DNA of 56,389 bases from assembly GCA_028292405.1 (NCBI GenBank), contig JAQGMJ010000009.1, positions 1-56,389 on the forward strand, given 5' to 3'. This DNA is from Betaproteobacteria bacterium (GTDB taxonomy: Bacteria; Pseudomonadota; Gammaproteobacteria; Burkholderiales; JAEUOS01). Positions 42,493 to 50,920 of the stretch are shown one piece after another. The stretch's first letter is position 1; the number at the start of each line of letters is the position of its first letter. Below the pieces are notes generated by a model, which saw only the letters and a program-made list of their open reading frames with translations, was not told the origin of the DNA and made no database searches. The position numbers were made by a program, and so were the translations under genes.

Positions 42493-43671
42493 ATGAACAA
42501 ACGCATCGTACTGGGCATCACCGGCGGCATCGCCGCCTACAAGGCCTGCGAGCTGACGCGCCTGTGCGTCAAGGCCGGCATCGAGGTCGACGTGGTGATG
42601 ACCGAAGCCGCCACCCGCTTCATCACCCCCGCCACTTTCCAGGCCCTGGCGAACCGCCCGGTGTGGACCGACTTGTGGGACGCGCGCGAGCCCAAGAGCA
42701 TGGCGCACATCGAAGTCACGCGCGGCGCCGCTGGCGTGGTAATCGTCCCGGCTACCGCGAACTTCATGGCCAAGCTGGTCCACGGCGCAGCCGACGACCT
42801 GCTCTCCACCCTGTGCCTGGCACGCCAGCCCGGCAGCCCGCTGCTGGTGGCCCCGGCGATGAATGTCGAGATGTGGCTGCAAACCCCGACCCAGCGCAAT
42901 GTCGCGCAATTGCGTGAAGACGGCATCACCGTGATGGGCCCGGGCAGCGGCGCGCAAGCCTGCGGTGAAATCGGCGACGGCCGCATGCTCGAGCCGGCGC
43001 AGATCTTCGGCTACATCGAAGCCCTGTTCGCGCCAAAGATTCTCAAAGGCAAGCGCTTCGTCATCACCGCCGGCCCGACGGAGGAGCCGATCGACCCGGT
43101 ACGCGTGATCACCAACACCTCCAGCGGCAAGATGGGCTATTCCATCGCAGCAGCAGCCGCCGCCGCCGGCGCTGAAGTTACGCTGATCTCCGGCCCCACC
43201 CACCTCGACACCCCCGCCGGCGTCACCAAGGTGAGCGTGAAGACCGCGAAAGAAATGTTCGCCGCCGTCCAGCAAGCCGTGACCGGTGCGAACGTCTTCG
43301 TCGCCGTCGCCGCGGTGGCCGACTATCACGTCGCCAACTACAGCGAACGCAAACTGAAAAAGGACGAGCGCCACCCCGGCCTGACCATCGAGCTGGAGCA
43401 GAACCCCGACATCCTCGCCTGGGCCGCGCAGCAAAAGGGCCTGTTCTGCGTCGGCTTTGCCGCCGAGAGCCACGACGTGCTGGTCAACGCCGAAGCCAAG
43501 CGCAAGCGCAAGAACATTCCCCTGCTGGTCGCCAACAAGGCGCAAGACGCCTTCGGCCAGGACGAAAACGAAATCACCCTGATCGACGACGCCGGCCGCC
43601 ACCCCCTGCCGCGCGGCCGCAAGGCTGACCTGGCCCGCGAGCTGATCACCCACATCGCCTCCAAGCTCTAG
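42493..43671 (+). CDS. coaBC: Bifunctional phosphopantothenoylcysteine decarboxylase / phosphopantothenate-cysteine ligase
   Basis: The protein has 392 residues. CoaC half: GITGGIAAYKACEL, the catalytic His in MAHIEVTRGA, APAMNVEMW and the substrate-clamp GAQACGEIGDGRM. CoaB half: ITAGPTEEPIDPVRVITN, SSGKMGYSIA, and KLKKDERHPGLTIEL. It converts 4'-phosphopantothenate to phosphopantetheine for CoA synthesis; the decarboxylase uses FMN. It follows lspA by 69 bases. The dut gene that often comes next in related genomes is absent. Confidence 0.97.
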   Translation: MNKRIVLGITGGIAAYKACELTRLCVKAGIEVDVVMTEAATRFITPATFQALANRPVWTDLWDAREPKSMAHIEVTRGAAGVVIVPATANFMAKLVHGAADDLLSTLCLARQPGSPLLVAPAMNVEMWLQTPTQRNVAQLREDGITVMGPGSGAQACGEIGDGRMLEPAQIFGYIEALFAPKILKGKRFVITAGPTEEPIDPVRVITNTSSGKMGYSIAAAAAAAGAEVTLISGPTHLDTPAGVTKVSVKTAKEMFAAVQQAVTGANVFVAVAAVADYHVANYSERKLKKDERHPGLTIELEQNPDILAWAAQQKGLFCVGFAAESHDVLVNAEAKRKRKNIPLLVANKAQDAFGQDENEITLIDDAGRHPLPRGRKADLARELITHIASKL

Positions 43672-43687
43672 CGCACGGCACAATGCA

Positions 43688-43749
43688 GCAATTGGGGTCG
43701 GATCATGATTTCGCGGCCGTTGGCGAAATTGTGCTCTGACCCCAATTGC
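43688..43749. repeat. REP-like nested inverted repeat after coaBC
   Basis: GCAATTGGGGTC (43688-43699) pairs with GACCCCAATTGC (43738-43749). The loop holds a second inverted repeat ATTTCGC/GCGAAAT. The AATTGGGGTCAG 12-mer recurs at 47266-47277, so this is a dispersed element that probably also terminates transcription. Confidence 0.7.
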
Positions 43750-43795
43750 GTTTCGCGAAGTCCGATCCCCAACATTCTTGAAGCCGATTGCTGTT

Positions 43796-43830
43796 TCACC
43801 CCATCCCCACTCTGTCCCTCCCCTTGAAAG
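43796..43830. repeat. 35-bp repeat, left copy flanking the luciferase-like gene
   Basis: The sequence beginning TCACCCCATCCCCA and ending CCCCTTGAAAG occurs in inverted orientation, with about four mismatches, at 44980-45014. It resembles short intergenic repeats common in proteobacterial genomes. Confidence 0.75.
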
Positions 43831-43885
43831 GGAGGAACCCTTCGATGATCCCGCCACGGATTAGCCGGCGGCGAATTATTCAGCC

Positions 43886-44950
43886 ATGACCAAACTCTCC
43901 ATCCTCGACCAGTCCCCCATCATCAGCGGCCATAACCCGGTCGAAGCCATCGCCGCCACCGTCGAACTCGCCCAACTCGCCGACCAGTTGGGTTACGAAC
44001 GCTACTGGCTCGCCGAACACCACGGCCTCAACGCGCTGGCCGACCCCTGCCCCGAGATTCTTTTAGCCAGGCTAGGCAGCGTCACCAAGCACATCCGCAT
44101 CGGCACCGGCGGCATCCTCCTGCCCTACTACTCGCCCTTCAAGGTGGCCGAGCAGTTCCGCATGCTCGAAGCCCTGTTCCCCGGGCGGCTTGACCTCGGC
44201 ATCGGCCGTGCCCCCGGCGGCGACATGCGCACCGCGCAAGCCGTGATGGGCTCGACCACCGGCGGCAGCTACAACGCGGCCGAATTTTTTCCGCAGCAGG
44301 TGATGGAGTTGATCGCCCACCTCGACGGCGTGATCCCGCCCGACCACCCGCACGCCGGCGTGGTGCTGCAGCCGCAATGCTCCGCGGACGATAAAGGCGG
44401 CGCCCCGCAGATCTGGGTGCTCGGCTCCTCCGACTACGGCGGCGCGATGGCCGCCCACCTCGGCCTGCGCTTCGCCTTCGCTCACTTCATCAACGCCTAC
44501 GGCGGCGCCCCGGTCGCACAAGCCTATCGCGACGAATTCAAGCCCACGCCGCATGCGGACCAGACCCGCGGCGCGGTGACACCCGTGCCCTACAGCGCTG
44601 TCGCCGTCTTCGCCATCGCCGCCGAAACGCAGGCCCAGGCCGATGAACTCGCGACCTCGGTGGATGTGCGCCGCGTGCAAATGGCCTACGGCATCAACGC
44701 GCCCATCGCCACGGTGGAGGAAGCCAAAACCCGCGCCGCCCACTTCAACGAGCGCGACCGCGCCATCATCGAACGCGAACGCCCGCGCGCCGTTGTCGGC
44801 ACCCCCGACAAGGTGGCCGCGCGCATCCGCGAAGTGCAAGCCGAATTCGCCGCCGACGAAGTCGTGGTGCTGGGCGTCGCCGCCTCCTACAAGGCGCGCC
44901 TCAAATCCTACGAACTCCTCGCCCGCGAGTTCGAACTGAAGTCGCGCTAA
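43886..44950 (+). CDS. LLM-class (luciferase-like) flavin-dependent oxidoreductase
   Basis: The protein has 354 residues of bacterial luciferase-like TIM-barrel type, in the YhbW/MsnO8 subgroup: LSILDQSPIISG at the N-terminus, WLAEHHGLNALADPCPEI, IGTGGILLPYYSPFKVAEQF and LDLGIGRAPGGDMRT. Such enzymes use reduced FMN and O2, or F420 in other lineages; the substrate is unknown. The gene is bracketed by inverted copies of a 35-bp repeat. No reductase partner lies nearby. Confidence 0.92.
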   Translation: MTKLSILDQSPIISGHNPVEAIAATVELAQLADQLGYERYWLAEHHGLNALADPCPEILLARLGSVTKHIRIGTGGILLPYYSPFKVAEQFRMLEALFPGRLDLGIGRAPGGDMRTAQAVMGSTTGGSYNAAEFFPQQVMELIAHLDGVIPPDHPHAGVVLQPQCSADDKGGAPQIWVLGSSDYGGAMAAHLGLRFAFAHFINAYGGAPVAQAYRDEFKPTPHADQTRGAVTPVPYSAVAVFAIAAETQAQADELATSVDVRRVQMAYGINAPIATVEEAKTRAAHFNERDRAIIERERPRAVVGTPDKVAARIREVQAEFAADEVVVLGVAASYKARLKSYELLAREFELKSR

Positions 44951-44979
44951 GCCTCGCTGCGGCTTAGCAGGTCCCGTCC

Positions 44980-45014
44980 CTTTCAAGGGGAAGGACAGGA
45001 TGGGGATGAGGTGA
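44980..45014. repeat. 35-bp repeat, right (inverted) copy
   Basis: Inverted partner of 43796-43830, beginning CTTTCAAGGGGAAGGACAGG. It lies 29 bases after the luciferase-like gene. Confidence 0.75.
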
Positions 45015-45097
45015 AGCCGCAGCCCCCAAAGCACGCCACATCCCGCCACAGAAGCGGATAATCACAAAAAAAGCAACGCAACCTACGGAGACTTTTC

Positions 45098-46825
45098 ATG
45101 GCATCCCACACCACCGCCCACTATTTCCTCGAAGGCTTAAACGAGATCGGCATCGACTATCTCTTCTGCAACCTGGGCACCGACCACGCCCCGCTGATCG
45201 AGGAAATGGCGCGCTGGCGCCGCGAGGGCCTCACGCACCCGAAGATCATCCTCTGTCCGCATGAAAACGTCGCCATGCACATGGCCGCCGGCTACGCCGC
45301 CATGACCGGCCGCGGCCAGGGCGTGCTGGTACACGTGGACGCCGGCACCGCCAACGCCGCCATGGGCATGCACAACCTGTTCCGCTCGCGCATCCCCGTG
45401 CTGCTGATGGCCGGCCGCGCCCCCTTCACCATCCATGGCGAGTTGCCCGGCTCGCGCGACAACTTCGTCCACTTCGTGCAGGAACCCTACGACCAGGCCA
45501 GCGTGGTGCGCCCCTATGTGAAGTGGGAATACAACTTGCACTCCGGCGTCATCGCCAAGGAAGCCCTGCGCCGCGCCCACACTATGATGATGAGCGACCC
45601 CAAGGGCCCGGCTTACATGATGCTGCCGCGCGAAGTGCTCGCCGCCCCGTGGGAAGAGGAGCAGATCAAGTCCTACCCCGCCGGCCAGTACGGCGCCGCC
45701 ACCGCGCGCGGCGTCGACGCCGAATTCATCGACACCCTGGCCGACAAGCTGATGGCCGCGCAATACCCGGTGCTGGTCAGCGCCTACGCCGGCCGCAACG
45801 CCGAGGCGCCCGCCCTGCTCGACGAACTGGCGCGCCTCACCGCCACCCGCGTAATCGAATTCAACCCGCTGTTTCTCAACATCCCGCACGACTCGCCCTG
45901 CTTCGCCGGCTTCCAGTCCAGCCCGCACGTCGAGCAGGCCGACTTCGGCCTGTTGCTCGACGTCGACGTGCCGTGGATTCCCAAGTACACCCAGCAGCGC
46001 CCCGGCAGCTTCTGGGCGCAGGTGGACATCGACGTCAACAAGCGCGACATCCCCATGTGGGGTTTCGGCGCCAACTTGCGCGCCGAGGCGGACAGCACCC
46101 GCGTACTCGCGCAACTCATCGAGCACATCAAGCATCGGGTAGCCGCCGGCGATGCCGCCTTCACCGCCCGCGTCAAGACCCGCATGGCCGCGCTGATGGA
46201 CGAAGCCGCCACCCGCCAGTTGCAGGTCGCCCACGCCGCCACCGACAAAGGCGTCAAGGGCACCATCAACCCGCAATACCTCTGCGCCGAAGTCGGCCGT
46301 GCCTTGGGCCCCGACGACATCATCGTCAACGAAGGCATCCGCAACATGTTCTCCGTCTTCAACAACGTGCCGCGCACCAAGCCCACCACCTCGATCGGTC
46401 TCGGCAGCGGCGGCCTCGGCTACTCCGGCGGCACCGCGCTCGGGGCCAAGCTGGCGCGGCCCAACAACACCGTGGTGCAATTCGTCGGCGACGGCGGCTT
46501 TTACTTCTCCACGCCCACCTCCGTGCTCGCCGTCTCGCGCCAGTACAAGCTGCCGATTTTCACCGTCATCATGGACAACACCGGCTGGGGCGCGGTCAAG
46601 GAATCGACGCTGCGCATGTACCCCGACGGCGTCGCCAAGGAAGAAGACCAGTTCGCCGCCGTGCTCGCCCCCGACATGGAGTTCTCCAAAATCGCCGAAG
46701 CCGCCGGCGCCTACGGCGAAAGCCTGACAGACCCGGAGCAGGTCGCCGAAGCAGTGGCGCGCTGCCTGGCTGAAGTCAAGGGCGGCAGGAGTGCAGTTTT
46801 GCATGCGCGCGTGACCAAACTATGA
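45098..46825 (+). CDS. Thiamine diphosphate-dependent enzyme (acetolactate synthase-like)
   Basis: The protein has 575 residues. N-terminal Pyr domain with the catalytic Glu56 in CPHENVAMHMAAGYA, central domain about 190-340, and C-terminal PP domain with the ThDP/Mg motif GDGGFYFSTPT followed by MDNTGWGAVKES. It is in the ALS/benzoylformate decarboxylase/oxalyl-CoA decarboxylase superfamily; the substrate cannot be assigned. The FAD-loop features of true acetolactate synthase are not obvious and no small subunit is adjacent. GGAG precedes the ATG by 7 bases. The stop overlaps the next start (ATGA). Confidence 0.88.
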   Translation: MASHTTAHYFLEGLNEIGIDYLFCNLGTDHAPLIEEMARWRREGLTHPKIILCPHENVAMHMAAGYAAMTGRGQGVLVHVDAGTANAAMGMHNLFRSRIPVLLMAGRAPFTIHGELPGSRDNFVHFVQEPYDQASVVRPYVKWEYNLHSGVIAKEALRRAHTMMMSDPKGPAYMMLPREVLAAPWEEEQIKSYPAGQYGAATARGVDAEFIDTLADKLMAAQYPVLVSAYAGRNAEAPALLDELARLTATRVIEFNPLFLNIPHDSPCFAGFQSSPHVEQADFGLLLDVDVPWIPKYTQQRPGSFWAQVDIDVNKRDIPMWGFGANLRAEADSTRVLAQLIEHIKHRVAAGDAAFTARVKTRMAALMDEAATRQLQVAHAATDKGVKGTINPQYLCAEVGRALGPDDIIVNEGIRNMFSVFNNVPRTKPTTSIGLGSGGLGYSGGTALGAKLARPNNTVVQFVGDGGFYFSTPTSVLAVSRQYKLPIFTVIMDNTGWGAVKESTLRMYPDGVAKEEDQFAAVLAPDMEFSKIAEAAGAYGESLTDPEQVAEAVARCLAEVKGGRSAVLHARVTKL

Positions 46826-47256
46826 GCGGGAACACCGAACCGAACAACCCCTTCCCACGTAATCGATATCCCGCCGCGACATTGATTGCGGCATTTGATC
46901 GCTCCGGCTTCTTTGTCGCCCATGGAAAATGCATGCTGGAACTTGACATCGGCGGCGACTACGAACCGCTGGAGATTTATTTTCCTGCGATTGACGATAC
47001 GTGCCCAGTGCAATCAGTACTTGACGCTCGCGCGTTGCTGCAGCACGTCTCCGCGCTGGACAATCTGGTCCAAGACTAGTGCGAAAGTGACTGCGGACGC
47101 GCAAATGCACGCACCGATAGCTATGAGCTTCACCTCAGTCACATCACGATGAACGGCGGTGAAATCGCCCTTTGCTATTACGGCACTAAGGTCAACACCG
47201 AATGGGATGCCAAGTTCAAGCGCGCCGGCGATGGTTGGGAAAAGGTCAATTTCTAG
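46822..47256 (+). pseudogene. Small gene interrupted by an in-frame TAG
   Basis: An 85-codon frame (MSGNTEPNNPFPRNRYPA...) ends in TAG at 47077-47079. The same frame then stays open for 58 codons with coding-like content (DSYELHLSHITMNGGEIALC, then WDAKFKRAGDGWEKVNF) up to the next TAG at 47254-47256. The simplest reading is one gene of about 143 residues hit by an amber mutation. Alternatives are suppression or a sequencing error. It is overlapped at its start with the ThDP enzyme stop. I recognise no family. Confidence 0.65.
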
Positions 47257-47280
47257 TGCAGAGTTAATTGGGGTCAGTGT

Positions 47281-47307
47281 AAAAACGGGCGCATAGCGCC
47301 CGTTTTT
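47281..47307. terminator. Bidirectional terminator between convergent genes
   Basis: AAAAACGGGCGC (47281-47292), loop ATA, GCGCCCGTTTTT (47296-47307). It serves the interrupted gene on plus and the FMN dehydrogenase on minus. A REP-like AATTGGGGTCAG (47266-47277) lies just before it. Confidence 0.9.
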
Positions 47308-47325
47308 ATTTCGAAGCTTCTCAAC

Positions 47326-48582
47326 TCAAGCGTGCTTGATCATCTCCGGCACGATCGCCGCCGTATTCACCGCGCCCATCTGCTGCATCACCCCTGCATA
47401 CTCCTCGCGCAGCAGTTCCAGCACCCGCTCAACGCCGGGTTGCCCGAACGCGCCCAGCCCCCACAGATACGGCCGCCCGATGCAAATCGCCGAGGCCCCC
47501 AGCGCCATCGCCTTGAACACATCCGTCCCGCGGCGCACGCCGCTATCGAACAATATCGGCATCTTGCCCTTGAGCACCTTGGCGACTTCCGGCAACGCAT
47601 CGATAGCCCCGCGCCCGCTGTCTTCCGAGCGCCCGCCGTGGTTCGATACATGCACTCCGTCCACGCCGTACTTCAAACACAGCCGCGCGTCCTCCTCGGT
47701 GACGATGCCCTTGAGCACCAGCTTCATCTTGGTCACTTCGCGCATCTTCTTGATGAAGTCCCACGTCAGGTTGGCCGACTGCATGCTCTTCACGCCGGAG
47801 AGGTCGATACCGTCATAGTTCGGCCGTTCCTTCGCCGCGCCGATACCGGCGGTATGGCAACTCGCGCACACCCGCGTATCCAGCCGGCGCAGGCGCGCAA
47901 ACGTTTCCTGATTGCGGCCGCCGTTGCGGTCCACCGTGATCTCCATCACCGGCACGCCCGCCTTTTCCATGCGCCGCGCCACTTGCGCGGCAACATCGAA
48001 ACTGGAAGTCGCGTAAAGCTGGAACCACACCTCGCCGCCGCGCGCCGCCACCACCTCCTCGATCGGCGTAGCCCCCGCGCCGGAAAGAATGTTCAAGTGC
48101 CCGCCCGCCTTGCACGCCCGCGCCACCGCCACCTCGCCCTCGGGGTCATACGCCTTGTTGCCGCCGGTCGGCGCGATGATGATCGGCGTATTCCATTTGG
48201 TGCCGAACAGGTTCACCGACATGTCCACCTTGCTGACGTCGCGCAAGCGCCGCGGCCGCAATTGCCAGTGCTGGAAGGCCGTGCGATTCGCGCGCAGCGT
48301 CACCTCATCGTCGATGCCCGAAGCCATGTAGCCGAAGTGCGCCGGCGGCACCTTCTGCCGCGCCACCGCCTCGAAGTCGAACACGTTGATCGCGTCCTTC
48401 GGGCTCTTGATCATCTCGGTGTCGGGCGTGGTCGCCCAGATCATCGGGTCGGCGCGCTTGAGCGAATCCTGCGCGAACAAATCCCCCGCCCCCGGCGCCG
48501 CCAGCAGCGGGCTTGCCGCCAGCCAGCGCAAAAATTGACGACGGCTCTCCGCCTGGCTTGCCTGTTTTTTGTCTGCCGACAT
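47326..48582 (-). CDS. Tat-exported FMN-dependent alpha-hydroxy-acid dehydrogenase with CXXCH motif
   Basis: The protein has 418 residues. A twin-arginine signal (SRRQFLRWLAASPLLAAPG, Arg14-Arg15) precedes an FMN-binding TIM barrel of the lactate dehydrogenase/glycolate oxidase family: IIIAPTGGNK, WFQLY, Lys291 in LVLKGI, and His315 in SNHGGRSED (catalytic base and Arg318). Between EITVDRNGGRN and the following strand, at 239-243, there is CASCH, a heme c attachment motif. Export plus CXXCH suggests a periplasmic flavocytochrome c that oxidises a 2-hydroxy acid such as lactate and passes electrons to cytochrome c. The heme is inference. GGAGAG precedes the ATG. Confidence 0.87.
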   Translation of the reverse strand: MSADKKQASQAESRRQFLRWLAASPLLAAPGAGDLFAQDSLKRADPMIWATTPDTEMIKSPKDAINVFDFEAVARQKVPPAHFGYMASGIDDEVTLRANRTAFQHWQLRPRRLRDVSKVDMSVNLFGTKWNTPIIIAPTGGNKAYDPEGEVAVARACKAGGHLNILSGAGATPIEEVVAARGGEVWFQLYATSSFDVAAQVARRMEKAGVPVMEITVDRNGGRNQETFARLRRLDTRVCASCHTAGIGAAKERPNYDGIDLSGVKSMQSANLTWDFIKKMREVTKMKLVLKGIVTEEDARLCLKYGVDGVHVSNHGGRSEDSGRGAIDALPEVAKVLKGKMPILFDSGVRRGTDVFKAMALGASAICIGRPYLWGLGAFGQPGVERVLELLREEYAGVMQQMGAVNTAAIVPEMIKHA

Positions 48583-48805
48583 TTGTCTCTCCGTTTTTTT
48601 GTTTGTCCGGCCGGGTCCAGCAAATCGGGGCTCGCCGCCAGCCCCCGCCGTTAATCTCGAATGCTACGCCGAAATGGTTACGCGAACCTCTTATAGCGGT
48701 CATGAAGGCGACAGAAAGCACCGGCAAGCTTGTAGGACAAATGACGATACCCTGCTTGCGCGCCGCAGCATAATCTTCAATACAACCTTCCGCAGGAAAA
48801 CACCC

Positions 48806-49048
48806 ATGATGCAAGCCGCCATCGCCACCACGCTGGAAACACTCTCCGCCGCCCACGTCGCCGCCCACCGCGAATACCTATTGATCCACGAAGAGTTGCT
48901 CAAGCGCGTGCACCAGGTCGCCGAAGGCCGCCGCCGCTCGCGCCCGATCCACAACGAACTCGACGCTCACCGCGCCGCCAGCATCAAGCTTAAGCACGCC
49001 GACATCGCCCTGCAACGCTTCCTGCGCCAGAACGCCGAATACGTCTGA
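48806..49048 (+). CDS. Small helical conserved hypothetical protein (80 residues)
   Basis: The start at 48806 has AGGAAAA 6 bases upstream; longer in-frame readings overlap the divergent dehydrogenase. The product is entirely helical and His/Arg-rich (AAHVAAHREYLLIHEELLKR, then HNELDAHRAASIKLKHADIA), with no membrane segment. I recognise no family. It is followed by a strong terminator, which supports a real transcript. Confidence 0.7.
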   Translation: MMQAAIATTLETLSAAHVAAHREYLLIHEELLKRVHQVAEGRRRSRPIHNELDAHRAASIKLKHADIALQRFLRQNAEYV

Positions 49049-49056
49049 CCCGCAAC

Positions 49057-49086
49057 GAAGAAGCCGGCCACAAGGCCGGCTTCTTC
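49057..49086 (+). terminator. Terminator after the 80-residue gene
   Basis: GAAGAAGCCGGCC (49057-49069), loop ACAA, GGCCGGCTTCTTC (49074-49086): a perfect 13-bp stem with a pyrimidine-rich tail. Confidence 0.75.
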
Positions 49087-49168
49087 CTGTCTCACCGCAG
49101 TCACTTCCTGCGGGAGGTGACCAAGGCCGCTTTCGGTTGTCATGGCCCAAGGCCACTTCTTTCGGGGC

Positions 49169-49190
49169 GTTCCCGCGAAAGCGGGAATCC
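49169..49190. repeat. Short palindromic intergenic repeat
   Basis: GTTCCCGCGAAAGCGGGAATCC: CCCGC/GCGGG stem with a GAAA-type loop, a form dispersed widely in proteobacterial genomes. Only one copy is seen here. Confidence 0.5.
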
Positions 49191-49211
49191 AGCGCCTTCC
49201 TCCCCAGCCCC

Positions 49212-49556
49212 TTACTGATTCCCGCGAATCTCCGCGCGCCGCTGCGCATTCACCTGGTTCTCCTGCCGGTTCAGGATGCGCTGGTCCTGCTTGGTGATAT
49301 GCCCGCCATGCTGCGCAGCCATGGTGCGCTCCTCCTGGCGAATCTGGTGATCCTCCTTATGCAACTGCGCCCCCTGCGCCGGCGTCAGCTTGCCGTTCGC
49401 CACTTCATTGTGCGTCTTCGCATTCTGATTGTTGATGCGGCTGTTCACCTCCGCGCGGCGCGGATGGTCCTTCTGCCACTGCGTCTCGGCCATGGCCGAA
49501 CCTGAAACAGCCAGCATCACGGTGGAAATCACTGCTGCAGTCACGATGCTCTTCAT
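49212..49556 (-). CDS. Secreted small basic hypothetical protein
   Basis: The protein has 114 residues: signal peptide MKSIVTAAVISTVMLAVSGSAMA, then a mature helical Gln/His/Asn-rich protein of about 91 residues (NSRINNQNAKTHNEVANGKL, then ITKQDQRILNRQENQVN). AGGAG lies upstream of the ATG. The mature part looks like two related helical repeats (KLTPAQGAQLHKEDHQIRQEE and HITKQDQRILNRQENQVN). Homologous small periplasmic proteins are common in Burkholderiales, with no assigned function that I know of. Confidence 0.78.
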   Translation of the reverse strand: MKSIVTAAVISTVMLAVSGSAMAETQWQKDHPRRAEVNSRINNQNAKTHNEVANGKLTPAQGAQLHKEDHQIRQEERTMAAQHGGHITKQDQRILNRQENQVNAQRRAEIRGNQ

Positions 49557-49889
49557 GTTGCTCTCCTGGGTATTTGGTTTGGGCGGGATCGATGCGTCCC
49601 TGAAACCATGCTATGCCCGGCCGCCGCGCTTGTCGCGGCAAGGAATGTAAAGCTCTGTGACCGCTGTTACAGCCCGGTAACAAGTATCAGCCAGGCGTCA
49701 TGCCAAGGCCGCGACCAGCCCCCGCTCGATCCCGCCCGCGCACGCGCATGCCCAGACAGCACGGGCCGCCTCTTCGCCCCAACCCCAGCAGCAATGAACG
49801 CCATTAGTTGACCGCCTCTCCCCGGCCCCCGTAAGATCAACTCAAGCCGGCAGCCCACCTAGCCGGCTACATACAACGAGGAGACATTC
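49557..49889. other. Intergenic region, no gene seen
   Basis: The region lies between the divergent secreted-protein gene and the second Bug gene. It must contain both promoters, but I see no strong -10/-35 pair, no RNA gene and no convincing coding frame. GAGGAG at its end is the Bug ribosome site. Confidence 0.5.
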
Positions 49890-50864
49890 ATGCCGTTCGC
49901 CCAACGCATCCGCCATGCCCTGGCCTTTGCCCTGCTGCTGCTTTCCGCCGCCGCCGCCGCCCAGCCCTTCCCCAACCACCCCATCCGCCTGATCGTGCCC
50001 TACCCCGCCGGCGGCGCCACCGACTTTTTCGCCCGCACCGTCTCCAGCAAAATGGGCGACGTCATCGGCCAGCAGATCGTCATCGACAATCGCCCCGGCG
50101 CCGGCACCACCATCGGCTCCGAGCAACTCGCCAAGAGCCCGCCCGACGGCTACACCATCATGATCGGCGACACCGCCACCTTCGCCCTCAACCCCACGCT
50201 CTACAAAAACCTGCGCTACGACCCGAAAAAAGACTTCGCCCCCATCAGCCTCACCGGCCGCTTCGCCCTCGTGCTGGTCTCCAACCCCGACAAGTCGCCC
50301 TACAAGAGCCTGGCCGAATTCATCGCCTACGCCCGCGCCAACCCCGGCAAGGTCGACTACGGCGCCCCCGGCCCCGGCGCGCCCCTGCACCTCGCCGTCG
50401 AACTGTTCAAGACCCAGGCCGGCCTGCAACTCACCACCATCCCCTACAAGGGCGGCGCCGACGCCATGAAAGACGTGCTCGCCGGACAAGTGCAAGTCAT
50501 GTTCGTCGACATCGCCACCGGCCTGCCGCAAATCAAGGGCGGCAAGCTGCGCGCCCTCGCCGTCGCCAGCGAAAAGCGCATCCCCTCCCTGCCCGACGTG
50601 CCCACGGTGGCCGAAACCTACCCCGGCTTCGACGCCTGGGCCTGGCAAGGCATGGTCGCCCCCGGCGGCACCCCGCCGGAAGTCATCGCCAAACTCAACA
50701 GCGCCTTCACCGCCGCCATGAAAGACCCCGCCGTCCACCAGAAACTGATCGACTCCTCCGTCGAACCCCTCACCGGCACCCCCGCGGAATTCACCACCTA
50801 CATGGCCGGCGAAACCGCCAAGTGGGCCAAAGTCATCCGCGCCAGCAACATCTCGCTCGACTAG
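49890..50864 (+). CDS. Bug-family tripartite tricarboxylate transporter receptor (second copy)
   Basis: The protein has 324 residues with a signal peptide ending near AAAAAQP. The mature start is FPNHPIRLIVPYPAGGATDFF, with DNRPGAGTTIGSEQLAKSPPDGYT. It is an orphan receptor with no TctAB. GAGGAG precedes the ATG. An FAH-family hydrolase follows 56 bases downstream on the same strand, so the ligand may be a dicarboxylate or aromatic breakdown product that the hydrolase later processes (inference). Confidence 0.93.
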   Translation: MPFAQRIRHALAFALLLLSAAAAAQPFPNHPIRLIVPYPAGGATDFFARTVSSKMGDVIGQQIVIDNRPGAGTTIGSEQLAKSPPDGYTIMIGDTATFALNPTLYKNLRYDPKKDFAPISLTGRFALVLVSNPDKSPYKSLAEFIAYARANPGKVDYGAPGPGAPLHLAVELFKTQAGLQLTTIPYKGGADAMKDVLAGQVQVMFVDIATGLPQIKGGKLRALAVASEKRIPSLPDVPTVAETYPGFDAWAWQGMVAPGGTPPEVIAKLNSAFTAAMKDPAVHQKLIDSSVEPLTGTPAEFTTYMAGETAKWAKVIRASNISLD

Positions 50865-50920
50865 GCACACGCCACTACGCAACCCCAACACGCAACCCAG
50901 CACGCAAAGAGGAAACACGC

